Origin: an uncultured Bacteroidales bacterium
GTDB taxonomy: Bacteria; Bacteroidota; Bacteroidia; Bacteroidales; UBA932
Direction: 5' to 3'
NCBI GenBank assembly: GCA_934675095.1
Contig: CAKUPC010000066.1
Location: forward strand, 1 to 6,658
Length of the DNA: 6,658 bases
Position 1 is the first letter of the stretch. Every line of letters starts with the position of its first letter. The notes under the pieces are model-generated. The model saw only the letters and a program-made list of their open reading frames with translations. It searched no databases and was not told the DNA's origin. Shown here piece by piece: positions 1-6,658 of the stretch. Both the position numbers and the translations under genes were made by a program.

Positions 1-16
1 CCCCCCCGCCCCCCCC
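1..16. repeat. Near-pure poly-C tract at window edge
   Basis: Fifteen of the first 16 bases are C, with a single G at position 8. On the minus strand this is a G-run that begins in the last base of the guaA TAG stop codon (16-18) and continues downstream. The composition is unlike anything else in the window. It could be a genuine G-tract after guaA, or a low-quality contig end where assembly stopped. The sequence alone cannot separate these. Confidence 0.7.
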
Positions 17-1590
17 TATTCCCACTCGATTGTTGCAGGCGGTTTCGAGGATATGTCATACACCACTCTGTTGACCCCCTTGACCTTGTTTATTATCTCG
101 TTGGAGAGCCGTGCCAGCACCTCGTAGGGGATATGCGCCCAGTCGGCGGTCATGCCATCGACCGAGGTCACCGCACGGAGTGCCACGCAGCTCTCGTAGG
201 TCCTTTCGTCGCCCATGACTCCTACGCTCTGAACCGGGAGGAGTATGGCGCCGGCCTGCCAGATTTTGTCGTAGAGACCTGCCTCCCGGAGGATGCCGAC
301 GTAGATGCTGTCAACTTCCTGAAGGATATGGACTTTCTCCGGGGTGACCTCGCCTATGATGCGGATGCCGAGGCCGGGACCCGGGAACGGATGGCGTCCA
401 ATCAGAGAGTCGCTGATGCCTAACTGGCGGCCGACCCTGCGCACCTCGTCCTTGAACAGGAGTCGCAGCGGCTCCACAATCTTGAGGTTCATCTTCTCCG
501 GGAGCCCTCCGACGTTGTGGTGGGACTTGATTACGACGGCCGTGCCGTTCACCTGTGCGGACTCGACCACGTCAGGGTAAATCGTGCCCTGCCCGAGCCA
601 TTTCACATCCTTGATTTCACCTGCGGCCGCGTTGAAGACCTCGATGAAATCTTTGCCTATAATCTTTCTCTTTGTTTCCGGGTCGGTCACTCCGCGAAGG
701 TCGCCGAGGAACCTTTCCGCCGCGTCAATCCCTCTGACATTCAGCCCCATGCCCTTGTAGGACTCAAGCACTTCCGCGGCCTCGTTCTTCCTCATCAGGC
801 CGGAATCCACGAAGATGCAGTGGAGGTTGTCGCCTATGGCGCGGTGCAGGAGCATCGCCGCGACTGAAGAATCCACTCCGCCGGAAAGTCCGAGCACGAC
901 CTTGTCGCCTCCGAGCTTTTCCTTCAGTTCCCGGACAGTCTGCTCGATGAAGCCCTCGCTGGTCCAGTTGCCGGAGCAGCCGCAGATGCCGAGCACGAAA
1001 TTGCGGAGCAGCTGCGTGCCTTCGGTGCTGTGATAGACCTCGGGGTGGAACTGTAGTCCCCAGGTCTGCTCGCCCGTGATGCGGAAGGCGGCGATGTTCA
1101 CGTCCTCGGTCGAGGCGATGATGCGGTAGGCCGGCGGAACGGAAGTTATCGTGTCGCCGTGGGACATCCAGACCTGCGAGCTTGCGCTTAGGCCTGCCAT
1201 GAGCGGGTCGGCGGCGTCCCGGACATTCATCATCGCACGTCCGTATTCGCGGGTAGGGGATTTTTCCACGCTGCCTCCGAAGAACTGCGCGAGGTACTGG
1301 GCCCCGTAGCAGACTCCAAGCAGCGGAAGACTGCCCTTGATGCCGTCGAGGTTCACGGTCGGCGCGTTTTCCTGTCTCACGGAGCATGGACTTCCGCTGA
1401 GCACTACGCCTTTGACCTCAGGGCCGAAAGGGGAGTGCGTCCCATCAGTGCCGGCGGCCTCCCCGGAATCATTCTGTCTGAACTTATTGTAGGGAACGAT
1501 TTCACAATAGACCTGCATTTCTCGGATTCTGCGGGCAATCAGCTGGGTGTATTGGGAACCGAAATCAACTATTATTATCTTTTCTGTCAT
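16..1590 (-). CDS. guaA: GMP synthase (glutamine-hydrolysing)
   Basis: This enzyme converts XMP to GMP in the cytosol, using ATP and ammonia released from glutamine; it is the last step of de novo GMP synthesis. The class I amidotransferase domain covers about residues 4-205. Its catalytic triad is visible as Cys94 in GVCYG, and His182 and Glu184 in FHPE. The ATP-pyrophosphatase domain follows, with the PP-loop SGGVDSS at 236-242. The C-terminal dimerisation/XMP-binding domain carries the [12 protein letters not shown] stretch (399-410) and the terminal signature [11 protein letters not shown]. The 524-residue length is complete and slightly above the 507 or so that I recall for Bacteroides GuaA. 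Most of the excess is a Gly/Ser/Thr/Pro-rich insertion near residues 38-58. The ATG start gives the expected beginning, IIIVDFGSQ. The gene lies 81 bp downstream of guaB on the same strand with no promoter motif between them, so co-transcription as guaBA is likely. The start has no clear Shine-Dalgarno sequence. Confidence 0.97.
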   Translation of the reverse strand: MTEKIIIVDFGSQYTQLIARRIREMQVYCEIVPYNKFRQNDSGEAAGTDGTHSPFGPEVKGVVLSGSPCSVRQENAPTVNLDGIKGSLPLLGVCYGAQYLAQFFGGSVEKSPTREYGRAMMNVRDAADPLMAGLSASSQVWMSHGDTITSVPPAYRIIASTEDVNIAAFRITGEQTWGLQFHPEVYHSTEGTQLLRNFVLGICGCSGNWTSEGFIEQTVRELKEKLGGDKVVLGLSGGVDSSVAAMLLHRAIGDNLHCIFVDSGLMRKNEAAEVLESYKGMGLNVRGIDAAERFLGDLRGVTDPETKRKIIGKDFIEVFNAAAGEIKDVKWLGQGTIYPDVVESAQVNGTAVVIKSHHNVGGLPEKMNLKIVEPLRLLFKDEVRRVGRQLGISDSLIGRHPFPGPGLGIRIIGEVTPEKVHILQEVDSIYVGILREAGLYDKIWQAGAILLPVQSVGVMGDERTYESCVALRAVTSVDGMTADWAHIPYEVLARLSNEIINKVKGVNRVVYDISSKPPATIEWE

Positions 1591-1617
1591 ATCTTCTGGG
1601 TGGCAGTGTTTATTTTA

Positions 1618-1654
1618 AGATTTCTCGACTTCACTTCGTTTTGCTCGAAATGAT
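1618..1654. repeat. REP-like imperfect palindromic element in the guaB-guaA spacer
   Basis: In the 81-bp spacer between guaB and guaA, the plus strand begins AGATTTCTCGACTTC and ends TTGCTCGAAATGA. The ends are imperfect inverted copies of one another (TTTCTCGA against TCATTTCGAG on the other strand), and the middle carries ACTTC twice. The layout, TCATTTCGAGC, then GAAG-rich, then GAGAAATCT on the minus strand, resembles short interspersed palindromes that I recall as repeated in Bacteroidota genomes. Only one copy is present here, so its repeat nature is inferred. If transcribed within a guaBA mRNA it could form an intercistronic stem-loop. No T-run follows it, so it is not an intrinsic terminator. 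Confidence 0.55.
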
Positions 1655-1671
1655 AGCGGAAATTGTTATTC

Positions 1672-2805
1672 TTATTTATGGTAATTGGGTGTGTTGCCGG
1701 TAATCGTGATGTCATGAGGATGGTTCTCGACGAGACCGTTGGCGGTGATGCGGACGAATCGCGCGGAGTGAAGCGCGTCGATGTCGGCCGCGCCGCAGTA
1801 GCCCATACCGGAACGTATGCCGCCCACGAGCTGATAGATGATGTCCCCGACGCTTCCCTTGTATGGCACTCTGGCGACGACACCCTCCGGAACGAGCTTC
1901 TTCGTGCTGTCCTCGCCGTCCTGGAAATAGCGGTCACGCGAGCCGGCCTTCATCGCATCGACTGAGCCCATGCCCCTGTAGGACTTGAACTTGCATCCGT
2001 TCTCCTCGAAGATTTCTCCCGGAGCCTCATCGGTGCCTGCGAACATCGAGCCTATCATCACGCAGTCTCCGCCGGCTGCAAGAGCCTTCACAATGTCTCC
2101 CGAGTAGCGCAGCCCTCCATCGGCAATCACAGGCACACCTGAACCCTCGGCGGCCTTTGCCACGTCGTATATCGCGGAAATCTGCGGAACTCCCACGCCG
2201 GCGATGATTCTCGTCGTGCAGATGGAGCCAGGTCCGATGCCGACCTTGAGCGAGTCCGCGCCGGCCTCAATCAGACGCGCGGCCGCCTCTGCCGTTGCGA
2301 TGTTTCCCACGACCGTGTCAAGCTCCGGATAGACTGCCTTGATTTTTCTCAGAGCCTCCACGACTCCGTGCGAGTCTCCGTGCGCCGAGTCAAGCACAAT
2401 CGCATCGACCCCGGCCTCGACGAGAGCCGTCACCCTGTCGAGCACGTCCGCCGTGATTCCGACTCCTGCGGCTACCCTGAGCCTGCCTTCCGCGTCGAGG
2501 CATGGAATCTTGTCGTCTTCTGCGGGATATTCCTTCACCTCGCGAATCTGCCGTGCCTGAGCCTCGATGCTCATATTCTTGTGTACCACGCTGATGCCTC
2601 CCTTCCGCGCGAGCATTATCGCCATCGCCTTTTCGGAGACAGTGTCCATCGCCGCGGAGACGATTGGGATGTTGAGGCTGATGTTCCGTGTGAAACGGGC
2701 TTTCGTGCTGACTTCCCGGGGCAGGACCTCGGAGTAGGCGGGCACAAGCAGGACGTCATCAAAAGTGAGCGCCGTCGAGTTGATTCTTTCTTCCGCAAAT
2801 GACAT
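1672..2805 (-). CDS. guaB: IMP dehydrogenase lacking the CBS (Bateman) domain
   Basis: This enzyme oxidises IMP to XMP with NAD+, the committed step towards guanine nucleotides. The (beta/alpha)8 barrel is complete. It starts with the family N-terminus [17 protein letters not shown] (13-29) and contains [14 protein letters not shown] (45-58). The K+/IMP loop GPGSICTTR (191-199) carries catalytic Cys196. The phosphate-site motif [11 protein letters not shown] is at 227-237 and YRGMGS at 276-281. The Arg292-Tyr293 dyad of the mobile flap and VPEGV (305-309) follow. The C-terminus [12 protein letters not shown] is typical. At 377 residues it is about 110 shorter than the E. coli enzyme (488), and the whole loss falls between [16 protein letters not shown] and [10 protein letters not shown], where the two CBS domains normally sit. 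A linker of about 10 residues replaces them. The missing domain normally provides purine-nucleotide regulation and octamer control, so this enzyme probably lacks that allostery. The ATG start is in the expected place and has no Shine-Dalgarno sequence. guaA lies downstream on the same strand. Confidence 0.96.
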   Translation of the reverse strand: MSFAEERINSTALTFDDVLLVPAYSEVLPREVSTKARFTRNISLNIPIVSAAMDTVSEKAMAIMLARKGGISVVHKNMSIEAQARQIREVKEYPAEDDKIPCLDAEGRLRVAAGVGITADVLDRVTALVEAGVDAIVLDSAHGDSHGVVEALRKIKAVYPELDTVVGNIATAEAAARLIEAGADSLKVGIGPGSICTTRIIAGVGVPQISAIYDVAKAAEGSGVPVIADGGLRYSGDIVKALAAGGDCVMIGSMFAGTDEAPGEIFEENGCKFKSYRGMGSVDAMKAGSRDRYFQDGEDSTKKLVPEGVVARVPYKGSVGDIIYQLVGGIRSGMGYCGAADIDALHSARFVRITANGLVENHPHDITITGNTPNYHK

Positions 2806-2833
2806 AAAAATGATGTTTAAAATTGTTGTTATT

Positions 2834-2881
2834 GATTACTTTCCAAATGTTTAGTAAGCGTTTATTCTTTTACGATTACTT
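2834..2881 (-). promoter_or_regulatory. Probable guaB promoter region with repeated GATTACTT boxes
   Basis: This AT-rich region lies between the terminator of the upstream unit and the guaB start. Read on the minus strand, AACATTTG (2844-2851) matches the Bacteroidota -7 element TAnnTTTG at seven of eight positions and would place the transcript start about 30 bases before the ATG. No clear -33 TTTG is visible. The plus-strand octamer GATTACTT occurs twice, at 2834-2841 and 2874-2881, exactly 40 bp apart, flanking the -7 candidate. A reverse half copy, AGTAA, lies at 2853-2857. The boxes could be binding sites for a regulator, but chance is possible in AT-rich DNA. I see no recognisable purine riboswitch here. 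Confidence 0.35.
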
Positions 2882-2902
2882 AGACCTTGTTGTGGCAGGC
2901 AT

Positions 2903-2936
2903 AAAAAACAGAGGACCGCGCACCCGCACAGCCCTC
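2903..2936 (-). terminator. Intrinsic (Rho-independent) terminator after the SemiSWEET gene
   Basis: Read on the minus strand, an 11-bp stem (GAGGGCTGTGC pairing with GCGCGGTCCTC, three G-U wobbles, no mismatches) closes a GGGT loop. It is followed after two bases by six Ts. The stem begins only seven bases after the SemiSWEET stop codon. It should end the yicC, AI-2E and SemiSWEET transcript and insulate guaB, which starts about 100 bp further on. Confidence 0.88.
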
Positions 2937-2943
2937 CGCAGTA

Positions 2944-3240
2944 TCATTTTCGTACATCTCCCGACTTCTTGTTTTTGAAGTGGTCGTTATACATCTTGAT
3001 TCCGAAGATAATCGCGCTCAGCACCGCCGTGATTCCGTTTGCAATCGCAATCTGCCAGCTGCCGAGCAGGATTCCATAGACGCAGAAGAGCACCGAGCCG
3101 AGTCCGAGCAGCAGGAAAGTCCCGAGAGCGATGTCGTCCGTCTTGCGGGTGCGTATCGTGTGAATCGTCTGCGGCAGGTAACCCAGCAGCAGGGTGAGTG
3201 TGGCGAGTGAGCCGACGAGTTCTGTTATGGTCTGTGTCAT
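2944..3240 (-). CDS. SemiSWEET-type (MtN3/PQ-loop) sugar transporter
   Basis: This 98-residue integral membrane protein has the size and layout of a bacterial SemiSWEET, which has three helices and works as a homodimer to move sugars down their gradient. Predicted helices lie at about 7-28, 38-60 and 63-84, followed by a basic, Lys-rich tail (82-98). The hallmark PQ motif is at 23-24 in LGYLPQTIHTIRT. The loop RTRKTDDIALGTF and the segment VYGILLGSWQIAIAN also match the family. By my alignment to the Leptospira SemiSWEET, pocket Asn64 corresponds to Asn68 here, while pocket Trp48 corresponds to Phe52 (LFCVYG instead of LWFVYG). The substrate cannot be inferred. The gene is the last of an apparent three-gene unit, 60 bp after the AI-2E-family gene and just before a strong terminator. 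The ATG at 3238-3240 is the first usable start and has no Shine-Dalgarno sequence. Confidence 0.9.
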   Translation of the reverse strand: MTQTITELVGSLATLTLLLGYLPQTIHTIRTRKTDDIALGTFLLLGLGSVLFCVYGILLGSWQIAIANGITAVLSAIIFGIKMYNDHFKNKKSGDVRK

Positions 3241-3276
3241 TTCATCAAAAATTTAAGTTTATAATAGCAGTGTTTC

Positions 3277-3296
3277 GGGAATATGGCATGATTCCC
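3277..3296. other. Short inverted repeat in the AI-2E/SemiSWEET spacer
   Basis: GGGAAT (3277-3282) and ATTCCC (3291-3296) form a perfect 6-bp inverted repeat around an 8-base loop, starting five bases past the AI-2E-family stop codon. No T-run follows on the minus strand, so it is not a convincing terminator. It might be a processing or mRNA-stability hairpin, or chance. Confidence 0.35.
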
Positions 3297-3300
3297 ATAA

Positions 3301-4515
3301 TCAGTGGTTTCTGAAAATCCTCCGTTTCTTGTCATTTCCCTCGCTCCGTGAGATTCTGTCCTCCGGAATGAGCATCCTGATAGGTTTGACATTGCGGAAA
3401 AATCGTCCGGCAACGACCCTGACGACGGTGTAGCACGGGATAGCAACAAGCATTCCGAACACTCCTCCGAGCGTCGCGGCCATCAGAAGCACGATGAAAA
3501 TCTCAAGAGGGCTGGCCTTTATGCTGTTCGAGTAGATGACCGGCTGGTAGATGAAATTGTCGACGAGCTGCGTGCAGCACATTATAACGATCAGAATCAG
3601 CGCAAATGCCCAGAATGGCACGTCCAGTCCAACCATTCCGGTTCCGCAGTACTTGAGTATCAGACCCATAAGCGTGCCGAGACAGGTTCCGATGAGCGGT
3701 CCTACGTATGGAATCACGTTCAGCAGGCCGGCAAGGAAGGCTATTCCCAGCGCCGAGCCCCACGGAAGTCTCGCCACCAGCGCGAGCCCGAGGAAGTCCA
3801 GCAGCGCGACCCCGGCCATCTCGATGAGAATCCCCACGAAATAGCGGCTGAGCAGATATTCCACGTCTCCGATTGACTCCTTGACGCTGCCCTCAATCTT
3901 GTCCGGCACCAGCGACGCGATGATTCGCGTGAACAGGCTTTCGTCGCGGATGAAGAAGAACGCGATGAAAATCACCGAGAAAAGCCCTATGCCGAAATTG
4001 GCGAGGAACGACGCCACGGAGCCGATTATGCTTGAGAATATCGAGATGTCGAATGCCTTCTGAAGCTCATGAAGGACGACAATCTCTATCCGGAACTCCC
4101 TCCCGAGGGAAGGGAATGTGTCTATCATCCAGTTGTTCAGATCCCTGAGCGGACCGGCTATGCCCTGGATGTTGCCGCTGTATGCCGAGGACACCTCATT
4201 CACTACATTTGTAAGAAGAGGCGTGACCCCGAGAATAACAGAGAGGAAAACGACCAGGAGTATGATTATGGTCAGTGCGGCCGCCACCCACCTTGGCATC
4301 CCTTTCCCCTTGACGCGGAGCTTTCCGAGCAGTTTCATTATCGGACGTGCCACGAGAGACACCACGCCGGCAAGCAGGAGATAGACCAGCACGCTGCTGA
4401 AATACCAGCACACGCTGCCGGCGAGGACGATTCCGAGCGCGATGAGGACATAACGGGCAAGTTTCTCCCGGTATTCAGTGGAAGGTATGATCTCTTTCAA
4501 ATCCTTTTCGGCCAT
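3301..4515 (-). CDS. AI-2E family (PerM/TqsA-like, UPF0118) membrane protein
   Basis: This 404-residue polytopic inner-membrane protein belongs to the AI-2E family. Hydrophobic segments lie at about 21-55 (two helices), 76-100, 159-189, 224-250, 254-288, 300-320 and 336-368. The soluble region at about 102-157 between the third and fourth helices fits the family. The signature parts are LNVIPYVGPLIGTCLG (265-280), a DNFIYQPVIYS segment (319-329) and the last helix region ASPLEIFIVLLMAATLGGVFG (334-354), with GMLVAIP after it. Characterised members include E. coli TqsA, linked to autoinducer-2 export, and cation/proton antiporters, so the family name does not fix a substrate. The basic C-terminal tail (370-404) should be cytoplasmic. 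The gene lies 63 bp after yicC and 60 bp before the SemiSWEET gene on the same strand, with no promoter motif in either gap, so co-transcription is likely. The start has no Shine-Dalgarno sequence. Confidence 0.9.
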   Translation of the reverse strand: MAEKDLKEIIPSTEYREKLARYVLIALGIVLAGSVCWYFSSVLVYLLLAGVVSLVARPIMKLLGKLRVKGKGMPRWVAAALTIIILLVVFLSVILGVTPLLTNVVNEVSSAYSGNIQGIAGPLRDLNNWMIDTFPSLGREFRIEIVVLHELQKAFDISIFSSIIGSVASFLANFGIGLFSVIFIAFFFIRDESLFTRIIASLVPDKIEGSVKESIGDVEYLLSRYFVGILIEMAGVALLDFLGLALVARLPWGSALGIAFLAGLLNVIPYVGPLIGTCLGTLMGLILKYCGTGMVGLDVPFWAFALILIVIMCCTQLVDNFIYQPVIYSNSIKASPLEIFIVLLMAATLGGVFGMLVAIPCYTVVRVVAGRFFRNVKPIRMLIPEDRISRSEGNDKKRRIFRNH

Positions 4516-4578
4516 ATCCGTTGCCTGTTATGCGCCCCTGTCATTCTTCCGTCAAAACGGAGAATCCACGGTGCTGAT

Positions 4579-5469
4579 TTACAATATGTTAAGTGACTGT
4601 TCCTTAATCTTCTCCAGTTCGTCCTTCATCTTCACGACATATTTCTGCATCTCGTGATTGTTGGACTTGGAGCCCGTCGTGTTGATTTCGCGTCCCATCT
4701 CCTGAGCGATGAACCCGAGCTTCCGCCCAGGATACGGCTCATTCTCAATGGTTTCGAGATAGTAGCTGCAGTGCTGACGAAGCCTTACACGCTCCTCGTT
4801 GATGTCGAGTTTCTCGATGTAGAAAATCATCTCCTGTTCAAGCCGTGTCTGATCGACCTCAAGCTTGAGCTCGTCGAAGCGCGTTAAAATTTTTTCACGA
4901 ATCTGTACGATACGTTCCTGTTCGAACTTCTCGATTTCGTGCGAGCAGGCGAGTATGTTCTCCACCTTTGCGGTGACGTCGCGCCTGAGAGCCTCGCCCT
5001 CGCGCAGCCTGAATTCCTTCAGCGCCTCGACAGCCTTCCGCACGGTTCCGAAAACAGCCTCCCAGTTGCCGTCGTTCACGATTTCCTGTTTCTTTGTCTG
5101 ACCCACCACGTCCGGCAGCCGGAGCAGCGACGGAACGGCAGCGTCGAAAAGTCCGAATTCGTCGGCCGCAATCCTGCTCCGTATGTCCTTCAGCTGCGAA
5201 AAATAACCGAGCAGAGCCTCCTCGCTGATTTCCCTTGACGCATCGCCCTCGTTCTGCTCGAAGTTCATGAAGAAGTCAATAGAACCTCGCTGAAGCTCCT
5301 TTGCAAGATATTGTCGCACAATCATTTCCTTGTCTTTCGGCAGCATCTGCGACTTCATGCTGATGTCCGCGGTCTTTCCGTTGACCGTCCGTATCTCCAC
5401 CGTAATCTTTCCCTTTTCCAGCACAAGCTCCGCCTTTCCGTAGCCTGTCATTGACTGAACTGACGCCAT
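4579..5469 (-). CDS. yicC: YicC family protein (putative endoribonuclease)
   Basis: This 296-residue protein matches the YicC family over its full length. The N-terminal YicC-like domain starts with SMTGYGKAE (6-14) and EIRTVNGK (25-32). The C-terminal DUF1732 domain (about 205-296) contains RLEQE (209-213), EKLDINEE (219-226), GRKLGFIAQEMGREINT (248-264) and SKSNNHEM (267-274). The acidic and His residues in these stretches are the family's conserved, probably metal-binding set. The middle (about 140-205) is rich in charged residues and probably helical. E. coli YicC is reported to be an endoribonuclease acting on small RNA; applying that role here is inference from homology. In many bacteria yicC lies next to gmk (guanylate kinase), but here the next gene is an AI-2E-family transporter. 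It appears to be the first gene of its unit, with a -7-like promoter about 75 bp upstream and divergent glnS beyond it. The ATG has no Shine-Dalgarno sequence. Confidence 0.93.
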   Translation of the reverse strand: MASVQSMTGYGKAELVLEKGKITVEIRTVNGKTADISMKSQMLPKDKEMIVRQYLAKELQRGSIDFFMNFEQNEGDASREISEEALLGYFSQLKDIRSRIAADEFGLFDAAVPSLLRLPDVVGQTKKQEIVNDGNWEAVFGTVRKAVEALKEFRLREGEALRRDVTAKVENILACSHEIEKFEQERIVQIREKILTRFDELKLEVDQTRLEQEMIFYIEKLDINEERVRLRQHCSYYLETIENEPYPGRKLGFIAQEMGREINTTGSKSNNHEMQKYVVKMKDELEKIKEQSLNIL

Positions 5470-5543
5470 ATTTCTATATTTCCGAATTTCACATATTTTG
5501 TCGATGCATACAATCCTCGAAAGATAATGCCCCGAAATCGACG

Positions 5544-5551
5544 CAAAAATA
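5544..5551 (-). promoter_or_regulatory. Candidate -7 promoter element for the yicC unit
   Basis: Read on the minus strand this is TATTTTTG, a perfect match to the Bacteroidota -7 element TAnnTTTG. It would start transcription near 5537 and give a leader of about 70 bases before yicC. No -33 TTTG is evident at the usual distance. It lies only 12 bp from the opposing glnS element. Confidence 0.45.
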
Positions 5552-5563
5552 CTAAAAATCCAT

Positions 5564-5571
5564 TATATTTG
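5564..5571 (+). promoter_or_regulatory. Candidate -7 promoter element for glnS
   Basis: TATATTTG is a perfect match to the Bacteroidota -7 element TAnnTTTG. It would start transcription near 5578 and give a leader of about 90 bases before glnS. The -33 region lacks a clear TTTG and overlaps the -7 element of the opposing yicC promoter. Confidence 0.45.
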
Positions 5572-5667
5572 TACGATATTGTCGAATATATGGACTCGTC
5601 TTCACGGGCGAATGTTCGTAAGGCATTGACATATAACCATAACGCGAGATATAAATTTTGAAATAGA

Positions 5668-6658
5668 ATGGAAGAGACTTTCAAGACAGCGGAAGCGACG
5701 GAGCCGAGGACTCTGAACTTCCTTGAGGAAATCATCGAGGCGGATCTTGCAGCCGGCAAGTATGACAGCATCATCACGCGGTTTCCGCCGGAGCCTAACG
5801 GCTATCTGCACATCGGACACGCGAAGAGCATATGCACTAACTTCGGACTTGCGCAGAAATATGGCGGAAAGACGAATCTCCGTTTCGACGACACCAATCC
5901 GGTCAAGGAAGACACGGAATATGTGGATTCAATCAAGGAGGACATCAAGTGGCTCGGTTTCCAGTGGGCTGAGGAAAGATATGCCTCGGACTATTTCGAC
6001 CAGCTGTACGAATGGGCTGAAGAGCTTATAAAGAAAGGACTTGCATACGTCGATGACCAGTCTCAGGAGGAAATCCGCATCGGGCGCGGCACGGTGAACG
6101 AGCCGGGAAAGAACAGCCCGTACAGGGACCGCAGCGTCGAGGAGAACCTTCGTCTTTTCAGAGAGATGAAGGCTGGAAAATATGCCGACGGCGAGAAGGT
6201 GCTCCGCGCGAAGATTGACATGGCCAGCAAGAACATGATGTTCCGCGACCCTATCATGTACCGCATCGTGCACGCTCATCACCACCGCACGGGCGATAAG
6301 TGGTGCATCTATCCGATGTATGACTACACCCACGGTCAGTGCGACTCCATCGAGCACATCACCCATTCCATCTGCACCCTTGAGTTCGACGTTCACCGCC
6401 CGCTCTACGACTGGTTCATCCAGCAGCTCGGCATCTTCCCTTCGCATCAGTATGAGTTCGCCCGCCTCAACCTCACCTACACGGTGATGAGCAAGCGCAA
6501 GCTCCTCGAACTTGTCCGCAACAACTTCGTCAGCGGATGGGACGACCCGCGCATGCCGACCATCTGCGGAATACGCCGCCGAGGCTACACTCCTGAGGCA
6601 ATCAAGATGTTCGTTGACAAGGTCGGGCTCGCGAAGAGGGAGCAGCTGATTGACCTTC
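5668..6658 (+). CDS. glnS: Glutaminyl-tRNA synthetase, N-terminal 330 residues (runs off window)
   Basis: This class I aminoacyl-tRNA synthetase charges tRNA-Gln with glutamine in the cytosol. The reading frame is open from the ATG at 5668 to the window end, which cuts it after codon 330. The visible part is the Rossmann catalytic domain. [16 protein letters not shown] holds the HIGH motif (48-51), followed by [16 protein letters not shown] with Asp74-Asp75, [25 protein letters not shown] (179-187), [12 protein letters not shown] (212-223) with Tyr218, THSICTLEF, and VMSKRK (273-278), the KMSKS equivalent. [21 protein letters not shown] leads into the region before the anticodon-binding beta-barrels, which lie outside the window. 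These motifs mark GlnRS rather than GluRS. An in-frame TGA at 5659-5661 just upstream makes 5668 the first possible ATG, and residues 14-30 then align with the E. coli N-terminus. No Shine-Dalgarno sequence is present. It is divergent from yicC across a 198-bp spacer. Confidence 0.97.
   Translation, partial: MEETFKTAEATEPRTLNFLEEIIEADLAAGKYDSIITRFPPEPNGYLHIGHAKSICTNFGLAQKYGGKTNLRFDDTNPVKEDTEYVDSIKEDIKWLGFQWAEERYASDYFDQLYEWAEELIKKGLAYVDDQSQEEIRIGRGTVNEPGKNSPYRDRSVEENLRLFREMKAGKYADGEKVLRAKIDMASKNMMFRDPIMYRIVHAHHHRTGDKWCIYPMYDYTHGQCDSIEHITHSICTLEFDVHRPLYDWFIQQLGIFPSHQYEFARLNLTYTVMSKRKLLELVRNNFVSGWDDPRMPTICGIRRRGYTPEAIKMFVDKVGLAKREQLIDL

Noticed and set aside
764..1387. 207-codon minus-strand open frame inside guaA
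   Set aside because: It overlaps guaA in another frame and its translation is Arg/Pro-rich with no family resemblance, typical of a shadow frame in GC-rich DNA.
2497..2535. guaB shortened by a sequencing or assembly error
   Set aside because: The deletion is in frame, matches the domain boundaries, and leaves a linker with good flanking homology; an error would rarely do all three.
2368..2802. 144-codon plus-strand open frame antisense to guaB
   Set aside because: It lies wholly opposite conserved guaB codons and resembles no known protein.
2806..2902. Possible purine riboswitch upstream of guaB
   Set aside because: The leader is short and AT-rich, and I cannot find the conserved junction or loop sequences of guanine, PRPP or ZTP riboswitches.
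4069..4596. 175-codon plus-strand open frame antisense to the AI-2E-family gene
   Set aside because: The translation is rich in His, Arg and Glu with no domain resemblance, and the minus strand has a clear membrane protein over the same bases.
5578..5667. Possible structured leader or attenuator before glnS
   Set aside because: The only obvious inverted repeat, CGAA-TG-TTCG at 5609-5618, would need a two-base loop, and no T-run or leader peptide is visible.
5929..6447. 172-codon minus-strand open frame antisense to glnS
   Set aside because: The opposite strand encodes unmistakable GlnRS motifs throughout; the antisense translation looks like a codon-bias shadow.

Overview
The window most likely comes from a member of the Bacteroidota, probably Bacteroidales, with moderately GC-rich genes and AT-rich spacers. 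The GMP synthase and glutaminyl-tRNA synthetase read like Bacteroidales family members. None of the start codons has a convincing Shine-Dalgarno sequence. The one long divergent spacer holds perfect matches to the Bacteroidota -7 promoter element TAnnTTTG on both strands. The assignment rests on recalled family sequences and cannot be taken to genus level.

Layout, left to right: a poly-C tract at the window edge (1-16); guaA (16-1590, minus); an 81-bp spacer with a REP-like palindromic element (1618-1654); guaB (1672-2805, minus); a 138-bp spacer with the probable guaB promoter and a strong intrinsic terminator (2903-2936, minus); a SemiSWEET-type sugar transporter (2944-3240, minus); an AI-2E/PerM-family membrane protein (3301-4515, minus); a YicC-family protein (4579-5469, minus); a 198-bp divergent promoter region; and the first 330 codons of glnS (5668 to the window end, plus). 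No stretch longer than 300 bases lacks a gene.

The minus-strand genes appear to form two transcription units. yicC, the AI-2E-family gene and the SemiSWEET gene are spaced 60-63 bp apart, and the unit ends at the intrinsic terminator. guaB and guaA form the second unit and encode the two consecutive steps IMP to XMP to GMP. glnS is transcribed the other way from a promoter back-to-back with that of yicC.

This is mostly housekeeping DNA, and I see no defence system, mobile element or unknown multi-gene system. The most notable point is that the IMP dehydrogenase lacks the whole regulatory Bateman (tandem CBS) domain while keeping an intact catalytic barrel. Next are a SemiSWEET with Phe in place of the usual pocket Trp, a short insertion in GuaA, and the REP-like element inside the guaBA unit.
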